Shown: in pieces, positions 42,648 through 52,895 of the stretch
Position numbering within the stretch: position 1 is the first letter of the stretch
Layout: each line of letters opens with the position of its first letter
DNA from: Lamprocystis purpurea DSM 4197
Lineage (GTDB): Bacteria > Pseudomonadota > Gammaproteobacteria > Chromatiales > Chromatiaceae
Direction of reading: 5' to 3'
Length of the DNA: 64,000 bases
Assembly (NCBI RefSeq): GCF_000379525.1
Contig: NZ_KB902474.1
Location: 129,573 to 193,572, forward strand
Made by a program: the position numbers and the translations under genes
The notes under the pieces: generated by a model
Databases searched by the model: none
What the model saw: the letters and a program-made list of their open reading frames with translations, nothing else
Told to the model about the DNA's origin: nothing

Positions 42648-44734
42648 AGGCGCCTGCCGTCAGCCCGGCGGCTGAGCGTTGGAGCGCCCGGTTCACCACC
42701 GATCCGGTCCAGGCCATCGGCGACCTGTTGGCCGGCCGCATCTTCCTGGGCTCCTTCGCGCGGGCACGCCCCTCCGAGGCCCTGATCCAGATCCTCTCCC
42801 CTGACCAGATCCAGCCGACGGATTTGGCAATGCGCGAGTGGCTCGGGCAGGTAATTGGCTCCCCGGCACGCGCCGATCTGCCGGGCAAGCGCTTCGCCGA
42901 CGCACTCGTCGATGCGTTCCGCGCCATCCTGCTGGTGCCATTGCCCGAGTCGCGCGCCTGGTGCGCGCAGCAGCAGGGCCGGCTGAGGTCCTGGCTGCGC
43001 AGTTTTTATTTCGGCCGCTCCCGCGATCCGGAGGCCGCACTGCTGGTCGCCCTGACCCAGGGCCAGCCGGACCGCCGCCTGCTCGGGCTGTGGCTCGGGC
43101 TCGCCCGACTCTCCGGGGGGGTGTCAGCGGACTATGCCCGGCTCGCCATCACCGGGCTGCGTCTGATGCCGGCGGACGATGAGGGCAAGGTGGAGCGCTC
43201 GGTGCCGACGGCCATGCTGCGTGGAGTGCTGGATTACGGCGAGGCGCTGGCGCGGCGCGGCGATATCAAGGGCAAGACCTGGCTCGCCGAATTGGATTAC
43301 CTGGCTGCCGTCTATCCGATGAGTGTCGATCAGTGGGGTCGACGCTTCCGCGATCTGGTGCAGACGCGGGATGTCTCCGCGCCGGTGCGAAAGTGGTTGG
43401 ATCAGCGCTATCCGGCAGCGTTTCAGGCGCGCGAGGCGAGAACGGTGAGGGTCATCCTTGCGCCGCCCGATCCTGACGAACGGCAGACACTTCTGAGACA
43501 GCTTCCGGGACGGCTGAGTGCCATTCGCCCGGAGCTTGAAGCGTTTCTCGACAAGCATCGCCAGTACTGTCGCGAGAGCGGCGACAGCCACTACCTGATC
43601 CGGACCTTCTGTAACCTGGGGGACCGGCTGCTTGGGCCAGACCCAGCCTGGGCGCGCGACTTGGCCCACGAGGCTGCCCGCTGGAATCCGCAGGACCCAG
43701 TTCCTTGGTCGCTTCTCGCCCGCGCACTGGATGCGGAGGGCGATTGGCACCGTGCCCACGCAGTTTACTGGCACGCGCGCCGCCGTTTCCCTCACGACGA
43801 TAAACGCCACAATCAGTTGGCCCACGCGTTGATCGTCCACGGAGAGGTCGAGCTCGGAGAAGCTGTCTACCGCGCGGCCATGCAGCTATTTCCAAACGAC
43901 CCTTATAGTCGCAATGACCTCGCTCACACCCTGCGTATCACCAACCACCGCGAACGGGCGGTGATGGTATACCGGGAGGCTCAGCAGCATTTCCCTCGCA
44001 ACCCTGCAATCGTCAACGGACTCGCGGATACTCTGAGAGACTTGGGACGGCTCGATGAAGCTGAAGATGTCATGCGCTGGGCTGATCAGCTCGACATGGA
44101 CGAGCGGAGCGCGGCCAAGCGCGGCCAAACCCGCGCTCGCTTGCAACAAGCGTTGAGCGGCCAGCCGGTGCGGCTCAAGCAGACGCGCACCCCCGACGAA
44201 GGCCCCGGCGGTGACCTCGATGCACTGACCGATATTACCGGAGAGGATGTGTCGCATGACCCTGCTATCGGCCGCGCCATCCTGCTGCGCCGGGTCGGCG
44301 GCGATCACCTGGAACGGGCTTGGACAGAAATCGCGACCCTGCCGCCCGGCACTACTCAACTCATCGAGACCGGTCTCTGGCATGCCCGATCCCAGGGCTG
44401 GCGAGCCGCCGCCGATTGGTTCGACCATCACTGGGAGCGCTACGCGGGCGATGGCGTGCTGCGCGTGCACCGCAACCGTGCCCACGCCCGAGCCGGCGAC
44501 GCGGTGGACTGGTCCCTGGAGCGGGAGCGTTACCCTTATCTCGCTACCGTGATCGAGACTGAGATCAGCGGTGAACCACCGGCCCGCATCCGTCATATCG
44601 ATCTCGAAGACGAGGATCTGACCGTGGAACAACGCCAGGACGCCTGGTTCCTGGGTTTGATACGACAGGACAACCCCGTTCTGCGTGACATCGCCGAGGA
44701 GGACCTGTTGTCCGCAAGGCATCTTCTGGGCTAG
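42644..44734 (+). CDS. TPR-containing hypothetical protein, coupled to 41664-42647
   Basis: 696 aa. The N-terminal 330 residues are helical and unassigned. Between about residues 335 and 485 there are tetratricopeptide-like repeats (DPVPWSLLARALDAEGDWHRAHAVYWHARRRFP, then HNQLAHALIVHGEVELGEAVYRAAMQLFPNDPYSRNDLAHTLRITN and further AIVNGLADTLRDLGRLDEAEDVM). The C-terminal 200 residues look like a separate domain with YLATVIETEIS and ending LLSARHLLG. There is no membrane segment. The whole operon is codon-matched to its neighbours, so recent transfer is not evident. Function is unknown; a scaffold for its partner is an inference. Confidence 0.75.
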   Translation: MKAPAVSPAAERWSARFTTDPVQAIGDLLAGRIFLGSFARARPSEALIQILSPDQIQPTDLAMREWLGQVIGSPARADLPGKRFADALVDAFRAILLVPLPESRAWCAQQQGRLRSWLRSFYFGRSRDPEAALLVALTQGQPDRRLLGLWLGLARLSGGVSADYARLAITGLRLMPADDEGKVERSVPTAMLRGVLDYGEALARRGDIKGKTWLAELDYLAAVYPMSVDQWGRRFRDLVQTRDVSAPVRKWLDQRYPAAFQAREARTVRVILAPPDPDERQTLLRQLPGRLSAIRPELEAFLDKHRQYCRESGDSHYLIRTFCNLGDRLLGPDPAWARDLAHEAARWNPQDPVPWSLLARALDAEGDWHRAHAVYWHARRRFPHDDKRHNQLAHALIVHGEVELGEAVYRAAMQLFPNDPYSRNDLAHTLRITNHRERAVMVYREAQQHFPRNPAIVNGLADTLRDLGRLDEAEDVMRWADQLDMDERSAAKRGQTRARLQQALSGQPVRLKQTRTPDEGPGGDLDALTDITGEDVSHDPAIGRAILLRRVGGDHLERAWTEIATLPPGTTQLIETGLWHARSQGWRAAADWFDHHWERYAGDGVLRVHRNRAHARAGDAVDWSLERERYPYLATVIETEISGEPPARIRHIDLEDEDLTVEQRQDAWFLGLIRQDNPVLRDIAEEDLLSARHLLG

Positions 44735-44771
44735 ACGTGCTGGTACATGCTGTTCCGGCAAGCGCCTTAAC

Positions 44772-45719
44772 ATGTCCAAACGACCCCAACTCGGCGTCTT
44801 CCTCGACCTCGCCAGCACCGATCGCGGCGACCTCGATCTGGGCCGGCTGAGCGCGGCCTGCGCCGCCTGGGCCTTCCACGAGGCGACCCGGCCTGACCAG
44901 GTGTTGGAGCGGGTGCGTGCGGCCGAGGTGGTGGTGACGAACAAGGTGGTGCTGGGCGCGGATCTGCTGCGGTCGCTGCCCCGCCTGCGGCTGATCTGCG
45001 TGGCCGCCACCGGGACCAACAATGTGGACCTGGAGGCCGCCGCCGCGCTCGGGATCGCGGTGCGTAATGTCACCGGCTATGCGACGGCCTCGGTGGTTCA
45101 GCACTGTTTTGCCTGCATCCTGAGCCATGTCACGCGGCTGCCGGATTACCGGGCTTCGGTGGCCGCCGGTGACTGGTGCCGGAGCGCGCATTTCTGTTTG
45201 CTCGATCACCCGATCGAGGAGATTGCGGGTCAGACGCTGGGGATTGTTGGGTTCGGTGAACTCGGCCGCGCCGTCGCGCGCCTGGCCGAGTGTTTCGGCA
45301 TGGCGGTCCTGACGGCGGCGCGGCCGGGCGGCGACGATCGGCCGGGGCGCATCCCGCTGCATGAGTTGCTGCCGCGGGTCGATGTGCTGTCGCTGCACTG
45401 TCCGCTGACGCCGCAGACACGTGGACTGATCGGCGCGCCCGAGTTGGCCCTGATGAAGCCCCAGGCCCTGCTGCTCAACACCGCCCGCGGCGGTATCGTC
45501 GACGAGCCGGCGCTGGCCGCGGCGTTGCGCGCCGGGCAGCTCGGGGCGGCGGTGTTGGACGTGCTGTCCGTTGAACCGCCCCCGCCGGATCACCCGCTGC
45601 TTGCGGCGGACATCCCAAACCTGACGTTGACGCCCCATGTCGCCTGGGCCAGCCGCGCGGCGCGCCAGCGACTGATCGACGCGGTGGCCGCCAATATCCA
45701 GGACTTCGCGACGCGCTAA
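44772..45719 (+). CDS. D-2-hydroxyacid dehydrogenase (HprA-like)
   Basis: A 315-aa NAD(P)-dependent D-isomer-specific 2-hydroxyacid dehydrogenase. The Rossmann fingerprint is [22 protein letters not shown]; the catalytic Arg-Glu-His set is visible in [10 protein letters not shown], the Glu of [14 protein letters not shown] and [11 protein letters not shown]. It resembles glycerate/hydroxypyruvate reductases, so a photorespiratory or serine-cycle role, perhaps connected to the folD-fchA pair, is possible but unproven. The ATG at 44772 is preferred because [12 protein letters not shown] begins the N-terminal domain. It converges with ygiQ, overlapping it by four bases at the stops. Confidence 0.9.
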   Translation: MSKRPQLGVFLDLASTDRGDLDLGRLSAACAAWAFHEATRPDQVLERVRAAEVVVTNKVVLGADLLRSLPRLRLICVAATGTNNVDLEAAAALGIAVRNVTGYATASVVQHCFACILSHVTRLPDYRASVAAGDWCRSAHFCLLDHPIEEIAGQTLGIVGFGELGRAVARLAECFGMAVLTAARPGGDDRPGRIPLHELLPRVDVLSLHCPLTPQTRGLIGAPELALMKPQALLLNTARGGIVDEPALAAALRAGQLGAAVLDVLSVEPPPPDHPLLAADIPNLTLTPHVAWASRAARQRLIDAVAANIQDFATR

Positions 45720-47866
45720 CGTTTACGCGCCGGCGGCCGCACCGGCCGCATCGCGGTGGTCCCGCCCACGCCGGTGACGGCCGTCGGCCGCCGTCGCCCC
45801 TCGGGGCGCAGACCCGTCCCCGCGGGCTGGAATGCCGGCACCAGATGCCGCTTGCCGTTGCCGATCAGATCCGCGCGGCCCATCGACTTGAGTGCCTCGC
45901 GCAGCAGCGGCCAGTTCTCGGGGTCGTGATAGCGCAGAAAGGCTTTGTGCAGGCGCCGCTGGCGCGCGCCCCGCACCACCATCATCTTCTCCCCGCCGCG
46001 CGTCACCCGTTTGAGGGGGTTGAGGCCGGTGTGGTACATGGCCGAGGCGGTGGCCATGGGAGTGGGCAGGAACGCCTGAACCTGGTCCGGCCGGAAGTCG
46101 TGTTTCTTGAGCCAGAGCGCGAGGTGCATCATGTCCTCGTCGGTGGTGCCGGGGTGGGCCGAGATGAAATAGGGGATCAGATACTGCTCCTTGCCGGCCT
46201 CCTTCGAGAATTTGTCGAACAGCGCCTTGAAGCGGTCGTAGGTGCCGATACCGGGTTTCATCATCTTGGAGAGCGGTCCCGGCTCGGTGTGCTCCGGCGC
46301 GATCTTGAGATAGCCGCCCACGTGGTGGCTGACCAGTTCGCGGACATACTCGGGGGAGCGGACCGCCAAGTCGTAGCGCAGTCCCGAGGCGATCAGCACC
46401 CGCTTGATGCCGGGGACCTGGCGCGCCCGGCGATAGAGTTGGATCAGCGGGCCGTGATCGGTGTTGAGATTGGGGCAGATGTCGGGATAGACGCAGGACG
46501 GCTTGCGGCAGGCTGATTCGACCGCCGGGTCCTTGCAGGCGAGCCGCCACATGTTGGCGGTCGGGCCGCCCAGATCCGAGATGGTCCCGGTGAAGCCGGG
46601 CGTACGGTCGCGGATCTCCTCCATCTCGCGCAGGATGGACTCCGCGGAGCGGTTCTGGATGATGCGCCCTTCGTGCTCGGTGATGGAGCAGAAGGTGCAG
46701 CCGCCGAAACAGCCGCGCAGGATGTTCACCGAGAAGCGGATCATCTCCCAGGCCGGGATGGATGAGGCGCCGTAGCCGGCGTGCGGCCGACGGCTGTAGG
46801 GGAGTTCATAGACCCGGTCGAATTCCGCGCTGGTCAGCGGAATGGGCGGCGGATTGAGCCAGACGGCGCGGTCCCCATGGTTCTGGATCAGCGCGCGGGC
46901 GTTACCGGGGTTGGTCTCCTGGTGGAAGACGCGCGAGGCATGGGCATAGAGCACCGGGTCATCGCGCACCTGCTCGTAGGAGGGCAGGCGCACGACGGTC
47001 CGGCCGCGGTCCAGGTGACGCGGGCGGCGGTGGAACTGGATGGGAACGGCCGCGGCCGTAGCGGCCGTCGACACCGACGCGTCGGCTTTGACGGCCGTGC
47101 ACCCCGCGGGTTCAGACGCATAGGGGTCCGGATGCGCCGCCACCGGTCCGGGCCGGTCGACCTGGCCGGCATCGATCTCGGTCCACCCGTCAGGGACCCC
47201 GTGCACCAGAAAGCCGGTCCCGCGCAGGTCGCGGATGGTGCCGATGGGCTCGCCGCGGGCCAGCCGGTGGGCGACCTCCACCACCGCCCGTTCGGCATTG
47301 CCGAAGATCAGCAGATCCGCCTTGGCGTCGACCAGGGCGGCGCGCTTGACCTTCTCCGACCAATGGTCGTAATGGGCGATGCGCCGCAGGCTGGCCTCGA
47401 TGCCGCCGATGATGATCGGCACGTCGCGATAGGCCTCCCGCGCCCGCTGGGCATAGACGGTGACCGAATGGTCGGGCCGCTTGCCGGGGGCGCCGTCCGG
47501 GGTATAGGCGTCCGTGGAGCGCAGCCGCCGGTCCGAGGTGTAGCGGTTGACCATGCTGTCCATGTTCCCGGCGGTGACACCGAAGAACAGGGTCGGGCGG
47601 CCCAGGCGGGTGAAGTCCTGCGCCGAACGCCAGTCGGGCTGGCTGATGATGCCGACACGAAACCCTTGGGCCTCCAGCAGCCGCCCGATGATCGCCATCC
47701 CGAACGAGGGATGGTCCACATAGGCGTCTCCGGTGACGATGATCACGTCACAGGCATCCCAGCCGAGCAGGTCCATCTCGGCGCGGGACATGGGCAGTTC
47801 AGGCGCTGTCCCGAGCTTGTGTGCCCAGTGTTTGCGATAGGAGAAGAGGTCGGGTGCTTGGTCCAT
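45716..47866 (-). CDS. ygiQ: YgiQ family radical SAM protein
   Basis: 716 aa with the UPF0313/YgiQ layout: an N-terminal cobalamin-binding-like Rossmann domain ([34 protein letters not shown]), then the radical-SAM [4Fe-4S] motif C-x3-C-x2-C in [18 protein letters not shown] near residue 380, and a C-terminal DUF3362-like tail ([32 protein letters not shown]). Function is unknown but conserved across bacteria. A short Ala/Thr/Val-rich insertion lies near residue 260. It is monocistronic on the minus strand. Confidence 0.9.
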   Translation of the reverse strand: MDQAPDLFSYRKHWAHKLGTAPELPMSRAEMDLLGWDACDVIIVTGDAYVDHPSFGMAIIGRLLEAQGFRVGIISQPDWRSAQDFTRLGRPTLFFGVTAGNMDSMVNRYTSDRRLRSTDAYTPDGAPGKRPDHSVTVYAQRAREAYRDVPIIIGGIEASLRRIAHYDHWSEKVKRAALVDAKADLLIFGNAERAVVEVAHRLARGEPIGTIRDLRGTGFLVHGVPDGWTEIDAGQVDRPGPVAAHPDPYASEPAGCTAVKADASVSTAATAAAVPIQFHRRPRHLDRGRTVVRLPSYEQVRDDPVLYAHASRVFHQETNPGNARALIQNHGDRAVWLNPPPIPLTSAEFDRVYELPYSRRPHAGYGASSIPAWEMIRFSVNILRGCFGGCTFCSITEHEGRIIQNRSAESILREMEEIRDRTPGFTGTISDLGGPTANMWRLACKDPAVESACRKPSCVYPDICPNLNTDHGPLIQLYRRARQVPGIKRVLIASGLRYDLAVRSPEYVRELVSHHVGGYLKIAPEHTEPGPLSKMMKPGIGTYDRFKALFDKFSKEAGKEQYLIPYFISAHPGTTDEDMMHLALWLKKHDFRPDQVQAFLPTPMATASAMYHTGLNPLKRVTRGGEKMMVVRGARQRRLHKAFLRYHDPENWPLLREALKSMGRADLIGNGKRHLVPAFQPAGTGLRPEGRRRPTAVTGVGGTTAMRPVRPPARKR

Positions 47867-48015
47867 GGTGGCCGTGTGGCGGTCCGCAAAGACGGCATTG
47901 TAGACCCATCAGCAAGATGGCTCTCACAAAGACACCAAGAACACGAAGAAGAACAGCGCAATGATGACCAAGGCCACGTGTTGCCGCTTCCGGGACCCCG
48001 CGCGACGCTCGGGTC

Positions 48016-49560
48016 CTAGAGCGTCTCGACCTCGAACCCGACCACCCCGCGTTGTTCGCGGCTGAATTCGATGCCGATCAGATGGATCGGCTGGCCTGCC
48101 GCCCGGTACTTGTCCGCGTAGCCCCGGTCCTTGAGCTGTTGCAACGCCCGCCCCGCGGGCTCCAACTCCACCACCTTGAACTCGAACAGCCAAACCCGGT
48201 CATTGAATTTCAGCGTCAGATCGACCCGGCCTTGGCGGCTGGCGTCCTCCGCCGTCAAGTCCAGGCCGAGCGCGGCCAGATGGCTGTAGAACACGCTGGC
48301 GTAGTACCCCTCGTAACGCGCGATGGGATTACCGGTATGCCACTGATACGGAATGGCCGCGAACAGGCTGTCGAGATGGGCTCTGAAGCCCGCGAAATCC
48401 GTGGCCGCCAGCACGTCATAGAGTCGGGTGACGGCGCGCTCGGCCTGCATGGGATCACCTATCAACCCTTTGAGCAGGGCATCATTCAGCGCGCTCTCCA
48501 CCTCGAGATTGGGATAACCGAGTTGATAGTCGATCCGTGCGCCGATCCGCCGCGCACCGGTGAAGGTGAGATAACCAGTCTGCCACAGCAAGGCCTCCGA
48601 GGCGATGGCCTCCACATCGAAGCTCGCCAGCAATGCTTCGGACGCGTGCAGTTGGGCCAGATTGGGGGTGAAGTAACCGCGTGCGACGAGGATCTCCACC
48701 AGAAAGGTCGGCGTGCCGGTCTCGAACCACCAGGTTCTGAATTCGCGCTCCTGAAACAGCAGCAGCAGATCGAAGGGATTGTAAACGGCCTCCCCGGTCC
48801 AGTTGTAACCGTTGTACCAGCGGCGGATCGCGTCCCGATCCAGACCGGAAAGTTCGGGGGCGAAGACGGTCTCGACATCCTGCTCGGTATAGCCGCACAG
48901 GGCTGAATAATCGGCAGAGACCGTGATGTCACGCAGGTTATTGAGCCCCGAGAAAATGCTCACCTTGCTGAACTTGCTCACCCCGGTGATGAATACAAAG
49001 CGAACATGGGCATCGTTGTCCTTGATGACCGAATAGAGATCGCGCAGCCCGTCGCGCGCGGCGCGCGCGGTGTCGGGATCGGTGAGATTGTCGAGGATCG
49101 GCTTGTCGTATTCGTCGACCAGCACCACCACGCGGTGGCCGGTCGCGGCATGGGCCAGCCGCAGCAGCTCCGCGAAGCAGGCGCCGCTCCCGGTTTCGGT
49201 GCAGCGCAGCCCCAGCGCGTCCTGATTGATGCGCAGTTGTTCCCCGATCTTGTCGTCCAGTTCCGCCCGGCTGTGCACGAGACCGCCGCCGAAGCTGATC
49301 CGGATGACCGGATAGCGAGTCGCCCAGTCCCAGTGCGGATGGATCAGCAGTCCCCGGAACAGCGCCTCGTTGCCGGCGAAGAGTTCCCCCAGGGTATCGA
49401 GCAACAGCGATTTGCCGAAACGGCGCGGGCGCGACAGAAAATAGTGGGTGCCCTCGTCGGTCAACTGCCGGATGAAGCCGGTCTTGTCGACATAGTAATG
49501 ATCATCCGCGCGGATCTTGGCGAAGGTCTGGATGCCGATCGGCAGTCTGCGGCGGTGCAT
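48016..49560 (-). CDS. AAA-ATPase-like / PD-(D/E)XK nuclease protein (DUF1703 type)
   Basis: 514 aa. The N-terminal AAA-ATPase_like domain shows IGIQTFAKIRADDHYYVDKT, the Walker A-like RPRRFGKSLLLDTL near residue 48, and Walker B VVVLVDEYDKPI. The C-terminal PDDEXK_9 (formerly DUF1703) nuclease fold shows LEVESALNDALL and LKFNDRVWLFEFKVVE. The family is common in bacteroidetes and purple sulfur bacteria and is thought to be derived from mobile or defence elements. The ATG at 49560 is chosen because the domain begins at IGIQTF; a longer frame exists. The gap to the Uma2 gene upstream is 170 bases. Confidence 0.85.
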   Translation of the reverse strand: MHRRRLPIGIQTFAKIRADDHYYVDKTGFIRQLTDEGTHYFLSRPRRFGKSLLLDTLGELFAGNEALFRGLLIHPHWDWATRYPVIRISFGGGLVHSRAELDDKIGEQLRINQDALGLRCTETGSGACFAELLRLAHAATGHRVVVLVDEYDKPILDNLTDPDTARAARDGLRDLYSVIKDNDAHVRFVFITGVSKFSKVSIFSGLNNLRDITVSADYSALCGYTEQDVETVFAPELSGLDRDAIRRWYNGYNWTGEAVYNPFDLLLLFQEREFRTWWFETGTPTFLVEILVARGYFTPNLAQLHASEALLASFDVEAIASEALLWQTGYLTFTGARRIGARIDYQLGYPNLEVESALNDALLKGLIGDPMQAERAVTRLYDVLAATDFAGFRAHLDSLFAAIPYQWHTGNPIARYEGYYASVFYSHLAALGLDLTAEDASRQGRVDLTLKFNDRVWLFEFKVVELEPAGRALQQLKDRGYADKYRAAGQPIHLIGIEFSREQRGVVGFEVETL

Positions 49561-49730
49561 GGTGGGCCTCGGAAGCGGAGACGCGAGTCGTCGGGGATCA
49601 GGGTAACGGGTTCGCGGCACCCTGTCATGACGCCAAGCACAGCGACGGCGGGATGCGTCCTCCAGAGTGGGCCGGGAGCGCCAACCAAGGTCGGTGACAG
49701 GGTGGAGGAAATCAGGAAGTCAGCGGTTCC

Positions 49731-50276
49731 TTATCTCTCCCCCGGCGCCAGTCCTCCAAAAATCTGCTGCAACGCAATGACAGCGCCGATACTGGTCAGA
49801 TCCAGCGTTGCGGTATCGACCAGGATTTCCGGCGCCCACTGGTCGCGGCGCCGCCGGACCTCGATGCGCGGCGCGTCAGGGGCGACCAGGACCAACTCCT
49901 CGAGTGCGGCCATGCGGCAATAGGCCGGCGCCTTTTCCTCGCGGTCGCGGCGCGCGCTCGCCACGGATAAGACCTCGATAATCAGCGTAGGTGCATCGAG
50001 ATAGTCCGGGTGCTCGGCGACTTCCCCACAGGCGACGTGCAGATCGGGATAGTAGAAGCGTTCATCCGCCGGGCCCTGGAGATGGACCTTGACCGTCGGG
50101 CGGAACAGACGACAGGCCGAGCCGTTGAGGTGATCCGCCAGGAGCTGGGCCAGGCGCATGCAGATCTGATCGTGCCGCCGACTGGCACCGACTACGGGCA
50201 GGCAGCGGCCATTGACGTACTCACTGCGCAGGTCAGCGACTTTCTCGTTTTCCAGGTAGGCGGCGACCGAGATCAT
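49731..50276 (-). CDS. Uma2 family (DUF820) endonuclease-like protein, copy 3
   Basis: 181 aa: MISVAAYLENEKVADLRSEYVNGR, GASRRHDQICMRLAQLLADHL, YPDLHVACGEVAEHPDYLDAPTLIIEVLSVASARRDREEKAPAY gives the PD-(D/E)XK core. The branch differs from copies 1 and 2. Its ATG overlaps the stop of the GGDEF-EAL gene by four bases, so it is translated from the same message; a functional link to c-di-GMP signalling is not evident. Confidence 0.85.
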   Translation of the reverse strand: MISVAAYLENEKVADLRSEYVNGRCLPVVGASRRHDQICMRLAQLLADHLNGSACRLFRPTVKVHLQGPADERFYYPDLHVACGEVAEHPDYLDAPTLIIEVLSVASARRDREEKAPAYCRMAALEELVLVAPDAPRIEVRRRRDQWAPEILVDTATLDLTSIGAVIALQQIFGGLAPGER

Positions 50277-52864
50277 TCGAATCGATCCTGGTCATCCGTC
50301 GACACCGGCGTAATCACCCCGCGGGCCAGATAAGGCTCCAGTGCAGCGGGTTCCAATGGCGGAACGAACAACCGCCCCTGGGCGCAGTGGCATCCCAAGG
50401 ACGCGAGCCGCGCGGCCTGCGCCGCGGTCTCGACCCCCTCGGCGACGGTGTCCAGGTCCAGGGCCGCGGCAACGGCGAGGACGGCGCGCACAATCTCGAC
50501 GGCATCCTTCTCGTCGAAGATGTCGTGGACGAGCTTGCGGTCGATCTTGAGCGTGCTGACTCCGCCGCGGCGCAGATGGGTCAGCGACGACAGGCCGGTG
50601 CCGAAGTCATCGACGGTCAGGTGGACACCGGCGTCGCGCAGGGCGGCGACCTGGATGCGATGGTGCTCGCCGTACTCCAGGAGTGCGGTCTCGGTGAACT
50701 CCAGCCCCAGCAAGGCGGGCGCGATGCCGTGCTCCTGCGTGGTCGAGATCAGGTCATCCGCCAGGCTGCCGCTGCGCACCTGCTGGGGCGAGACATTGAT
50801 GGTGATTCGGCCGAAAGCGAATCCGGCGTCGTGCCAGCGGCGGGCCTGCGCGGCGGCATTCGAGAGCACCCAGGCGCCGAGTAATTGAAACAGCCCGCGG
50901 CGCTCGGCCAGGTGCACGAAATCCCCGGGCGGGATGACGCCCTCGTGCGGATGGTGCCAGCGCACCAGGGCTTCCACCGCGGTGATGCGCCCCGATGCCA
51001 GTTCGACCTGGGGTTGGAAGTGCAGGAAGAGTTCGCCGTTGCGCACCGCCTGATCCAGAGCGTCCATCAGCGCGGTGTCCCGACACACCTGACGGGTCAT
51101 CTCATCGGTGTGGAAGGCGTAACGCCCACGTCCGTTGCGCTTGGCCTTGTAGAGTGCCACGTCCGCGCGTCCCAGCAGGGTTTCCAGGTCCAGTTCAGTG
51201 CCCGCCACGTGCACGACGCCGACACTGGCGCCGCACTGGACCTCCCGGTCGGCGACCCAATAGGGCGCGGCCAGGCTGGTGACGATCTTCTCGGCGAGCG
51301 TGGCGGCATCCGTCAGTGCGCGGACGTCCGGCTGGATGACGGCGAACTCATCGCCGCCGAAACGCGCGACCGTGTCGGTCGCCCGTACTAAAGCGCGCAG
51401 GCGCTCGGCCACCTCTTTGAGCAGGCTGTCACCGGCCGGGTGTCCCAGCGTGTCGTTGACGTCCTTGAAGCGATCCAGGTCCAGAAAGTGCAGGGCGAAT
51501 CCTTGATCACCCTGGCGGGCGGAGCTCAGGCGTTTTTGCAGGCGGGCCTTGAACAGCTCCCGGTTCGGCAGATGGGTCAGTCCATCGAAGTAGGCGAGCC
51601 GGTGGATGCGCTGCTCCTGCCGATCCCGCTCGGTGCTGTCGTTGAAGATGACGACCGCACCGACGATCGAACCATGGCTGCGGATGGGGGCGGCCCGGTA
51701 CTCGACCGGAAAAGACGTTCCGTCCCGCCGCCACAAGACTTCGTGCGCTACGCGAACGGGCTCGCCGGTGCGCATGACCGCGAGTATGGGGCAGTCGGGG
51801 GCCGCGATGGGGCTGCCGTTGCCGGCCCGATCGTGAATCAGTTCATGGCTGTCGTGGCCCACCAGGTCGGCTACGGCATAGCCGAGCAGGCGTGCCCCAA
51901 TGGGGTTGATGAAGGTGATCACGCCGTCCAGATCGAGGCCGAAGACCCCCTCGTTGGCCGATTCGAGCAGCAGGCTGGCGCGTTCCTCGGCCACTTGGCG
52001 GGCGTTGCGATCCTGGTCGTGTTGCAGGGCCAGTGCCACCAGCGAGACCGCGTGATCAATGAAGGCCCGCTGCTGCGCGTCCGGTTTATCCGGGACTCGC
52101 GAGTAGACATCGACATAACCGAGCATCCGGCCCTTGGCGTCACGGATCGGCTCGCACCAGCAACTGCGCACTCCGGCGGCTTCGACCGCCCCGGCCATCG
52201 ACTCCCAGTAAGGGTGAAACAGGATGTCCGCGACCACCAGCCGGTCGCCCAGCGGACGCAGGGCGGCCGGGTCGGCAGGCGCGTCGGTGTCGGCGGACGC
52301 GGCCGAGCGGCCGTCGAGCGCGGCGATCAGGCTGTCGGGTAGCCGCGGCGCCGCCCCGACCCGTAAGTGGTGGGTTTGCGGGTCGACCAGCATGATCGAA
52401 CAGACGAGTCCAGGATCCAGCGACTCGATCGAGGAAGCGACTGCCTCCAGCAGGTCAGCCAAGGGTGCCCCATCGGCGATCAGGGCCATCAAGCGGTCCT
52501 GCGCCTCCTGCTGCACGGACGCGTAGCGACGTTCGCTGCGCTCGCTCTGTTCGGCCTGGCGCTGCGCCGCCTCGCATTCGGCCTCGCGGCGGCGCAAGGT
52601 GTCGGCAAGTCCGCGCGCCCGGCGCATCGCAAACAGACCGACCACACTGAGCGCAAGCAACAGCAACCCCACGGCAGCGGCCAGCAGGGAGGGCCGGAGA
52701 TCAGTGCCCAATGCCGTCCCGGCCCAGGCCGCGGGCGCACCCGCAAGCAGGGCCAGTCCCGCGAGGGTCCGCGCACGGATGACCGGATGCGTGCGGGCAT
52801 GCGCGATCGGCCCCAGCCTGCGGTGTGGCGACGGGGCCGGCCTGGCGACTGCATGGGGCCTCAC
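50273..52864 (-). CDS. GAF-PAS-GGDEF-EAL cyclic di-GMP protein, membrane-anchored
   Basis: 863 aa. Two hydrophobic segments at about residues 33-50 and 58-78 (LAGLALLAGAPAAWAG, LLAAAVGLLLLALSVVGLF) place it in the membrane. A GAF-like domain follows (VCSIMLVDPQTHHLRVGAAPRLP), then a PAS domain (EGVFGLDLDGVITFINPIGARLLGY), an intact GGDEF (RFGGDEFAVIQ with the upstream F-D-x-L-T-x-L-P-N motif) and an intact EAL (VEALVRWHHPHEGVIPP, LEFTETALLE, DDFGTGLSSL). Both diguanylate cyclase and phosphodiesterase activity are therefore possible, sensed through GAF and PAS. The initiation codon at 52864 is a GTG; its start is uncertain. The Uma2 gene is coupled downstream. Confidence 0.9.
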   Translation of the reverse strand: MRPHAVARPAPSPHRRLGPIAHARTHPVIRARTLAGLALLAGAPAAWAGTALGTDLRPSLLAAAVGLLLLALSVVGLFAMRRARGLADTLRRREAECEAAQRQAEQSERSERRYASVQQEAQDRLMALIADGAPLADLLEAVASSIESLDPGLVCSIMLVDPQTHHLRVGAAPRLPDSLIAALDGRSAASADTDAPADPAALRPLGDRLVVADILFHPYWESMAGAVEAAGVRSCWCEPIRDAKGRMLGYVDVYSRVPDKPDAQQRAFIDHAVSLVALALQHDQDRNARQVAEERASLLLESANEGVFGLDLDGVITFINPIGARLLGYAVADLVGHDSHELIHDRAGNGSPIAAPDCPILAVMRTGEPVRVAHEVLWRRDGTSFPVEYRAAPIRSHGSIVGAVVIFNDSTERDRQEQRIHRLAYFDGLTHLPNRELFKARLQKRLSSARQGDQGFALHFLDLDRFKDVNDTLGHPAGDSLLKEVAERLRALVRATDTVARFGGDEFAVIQPDVRALTDAATLAEKIVTSLAAPYWVADREVQCGASVGVVHVAGTELDLETLLGRADVALYKAKRNGRGRYAFHTDEMTRQVCRDTALMDALDQAVRNGELFLHFQPQVELASGRITAVEALVRWHHPHEGVIPPGDFVHLAERRGLFQLLGAWVLSNAAAQARRWHDAGFAFGRITINVSPQQVRSGSLADDLISTTQEHGIAPALLGLEFTETALLEYGEHHRIQVAALRDAGVHLTVDDFGTGLSSLTHLRRGGVSTLKIDRKLVHDIFDEKDAVEIVRAVLAVAAALDLDTVAEGVETAAQAARLASLGCHCAQGRLFVPPLEPAALEPYLARGVITPVSTDDQDRFE

Positions 52865-52895
52865 GGTTGACCGTCTCGCGTCGACAACGACCGGG

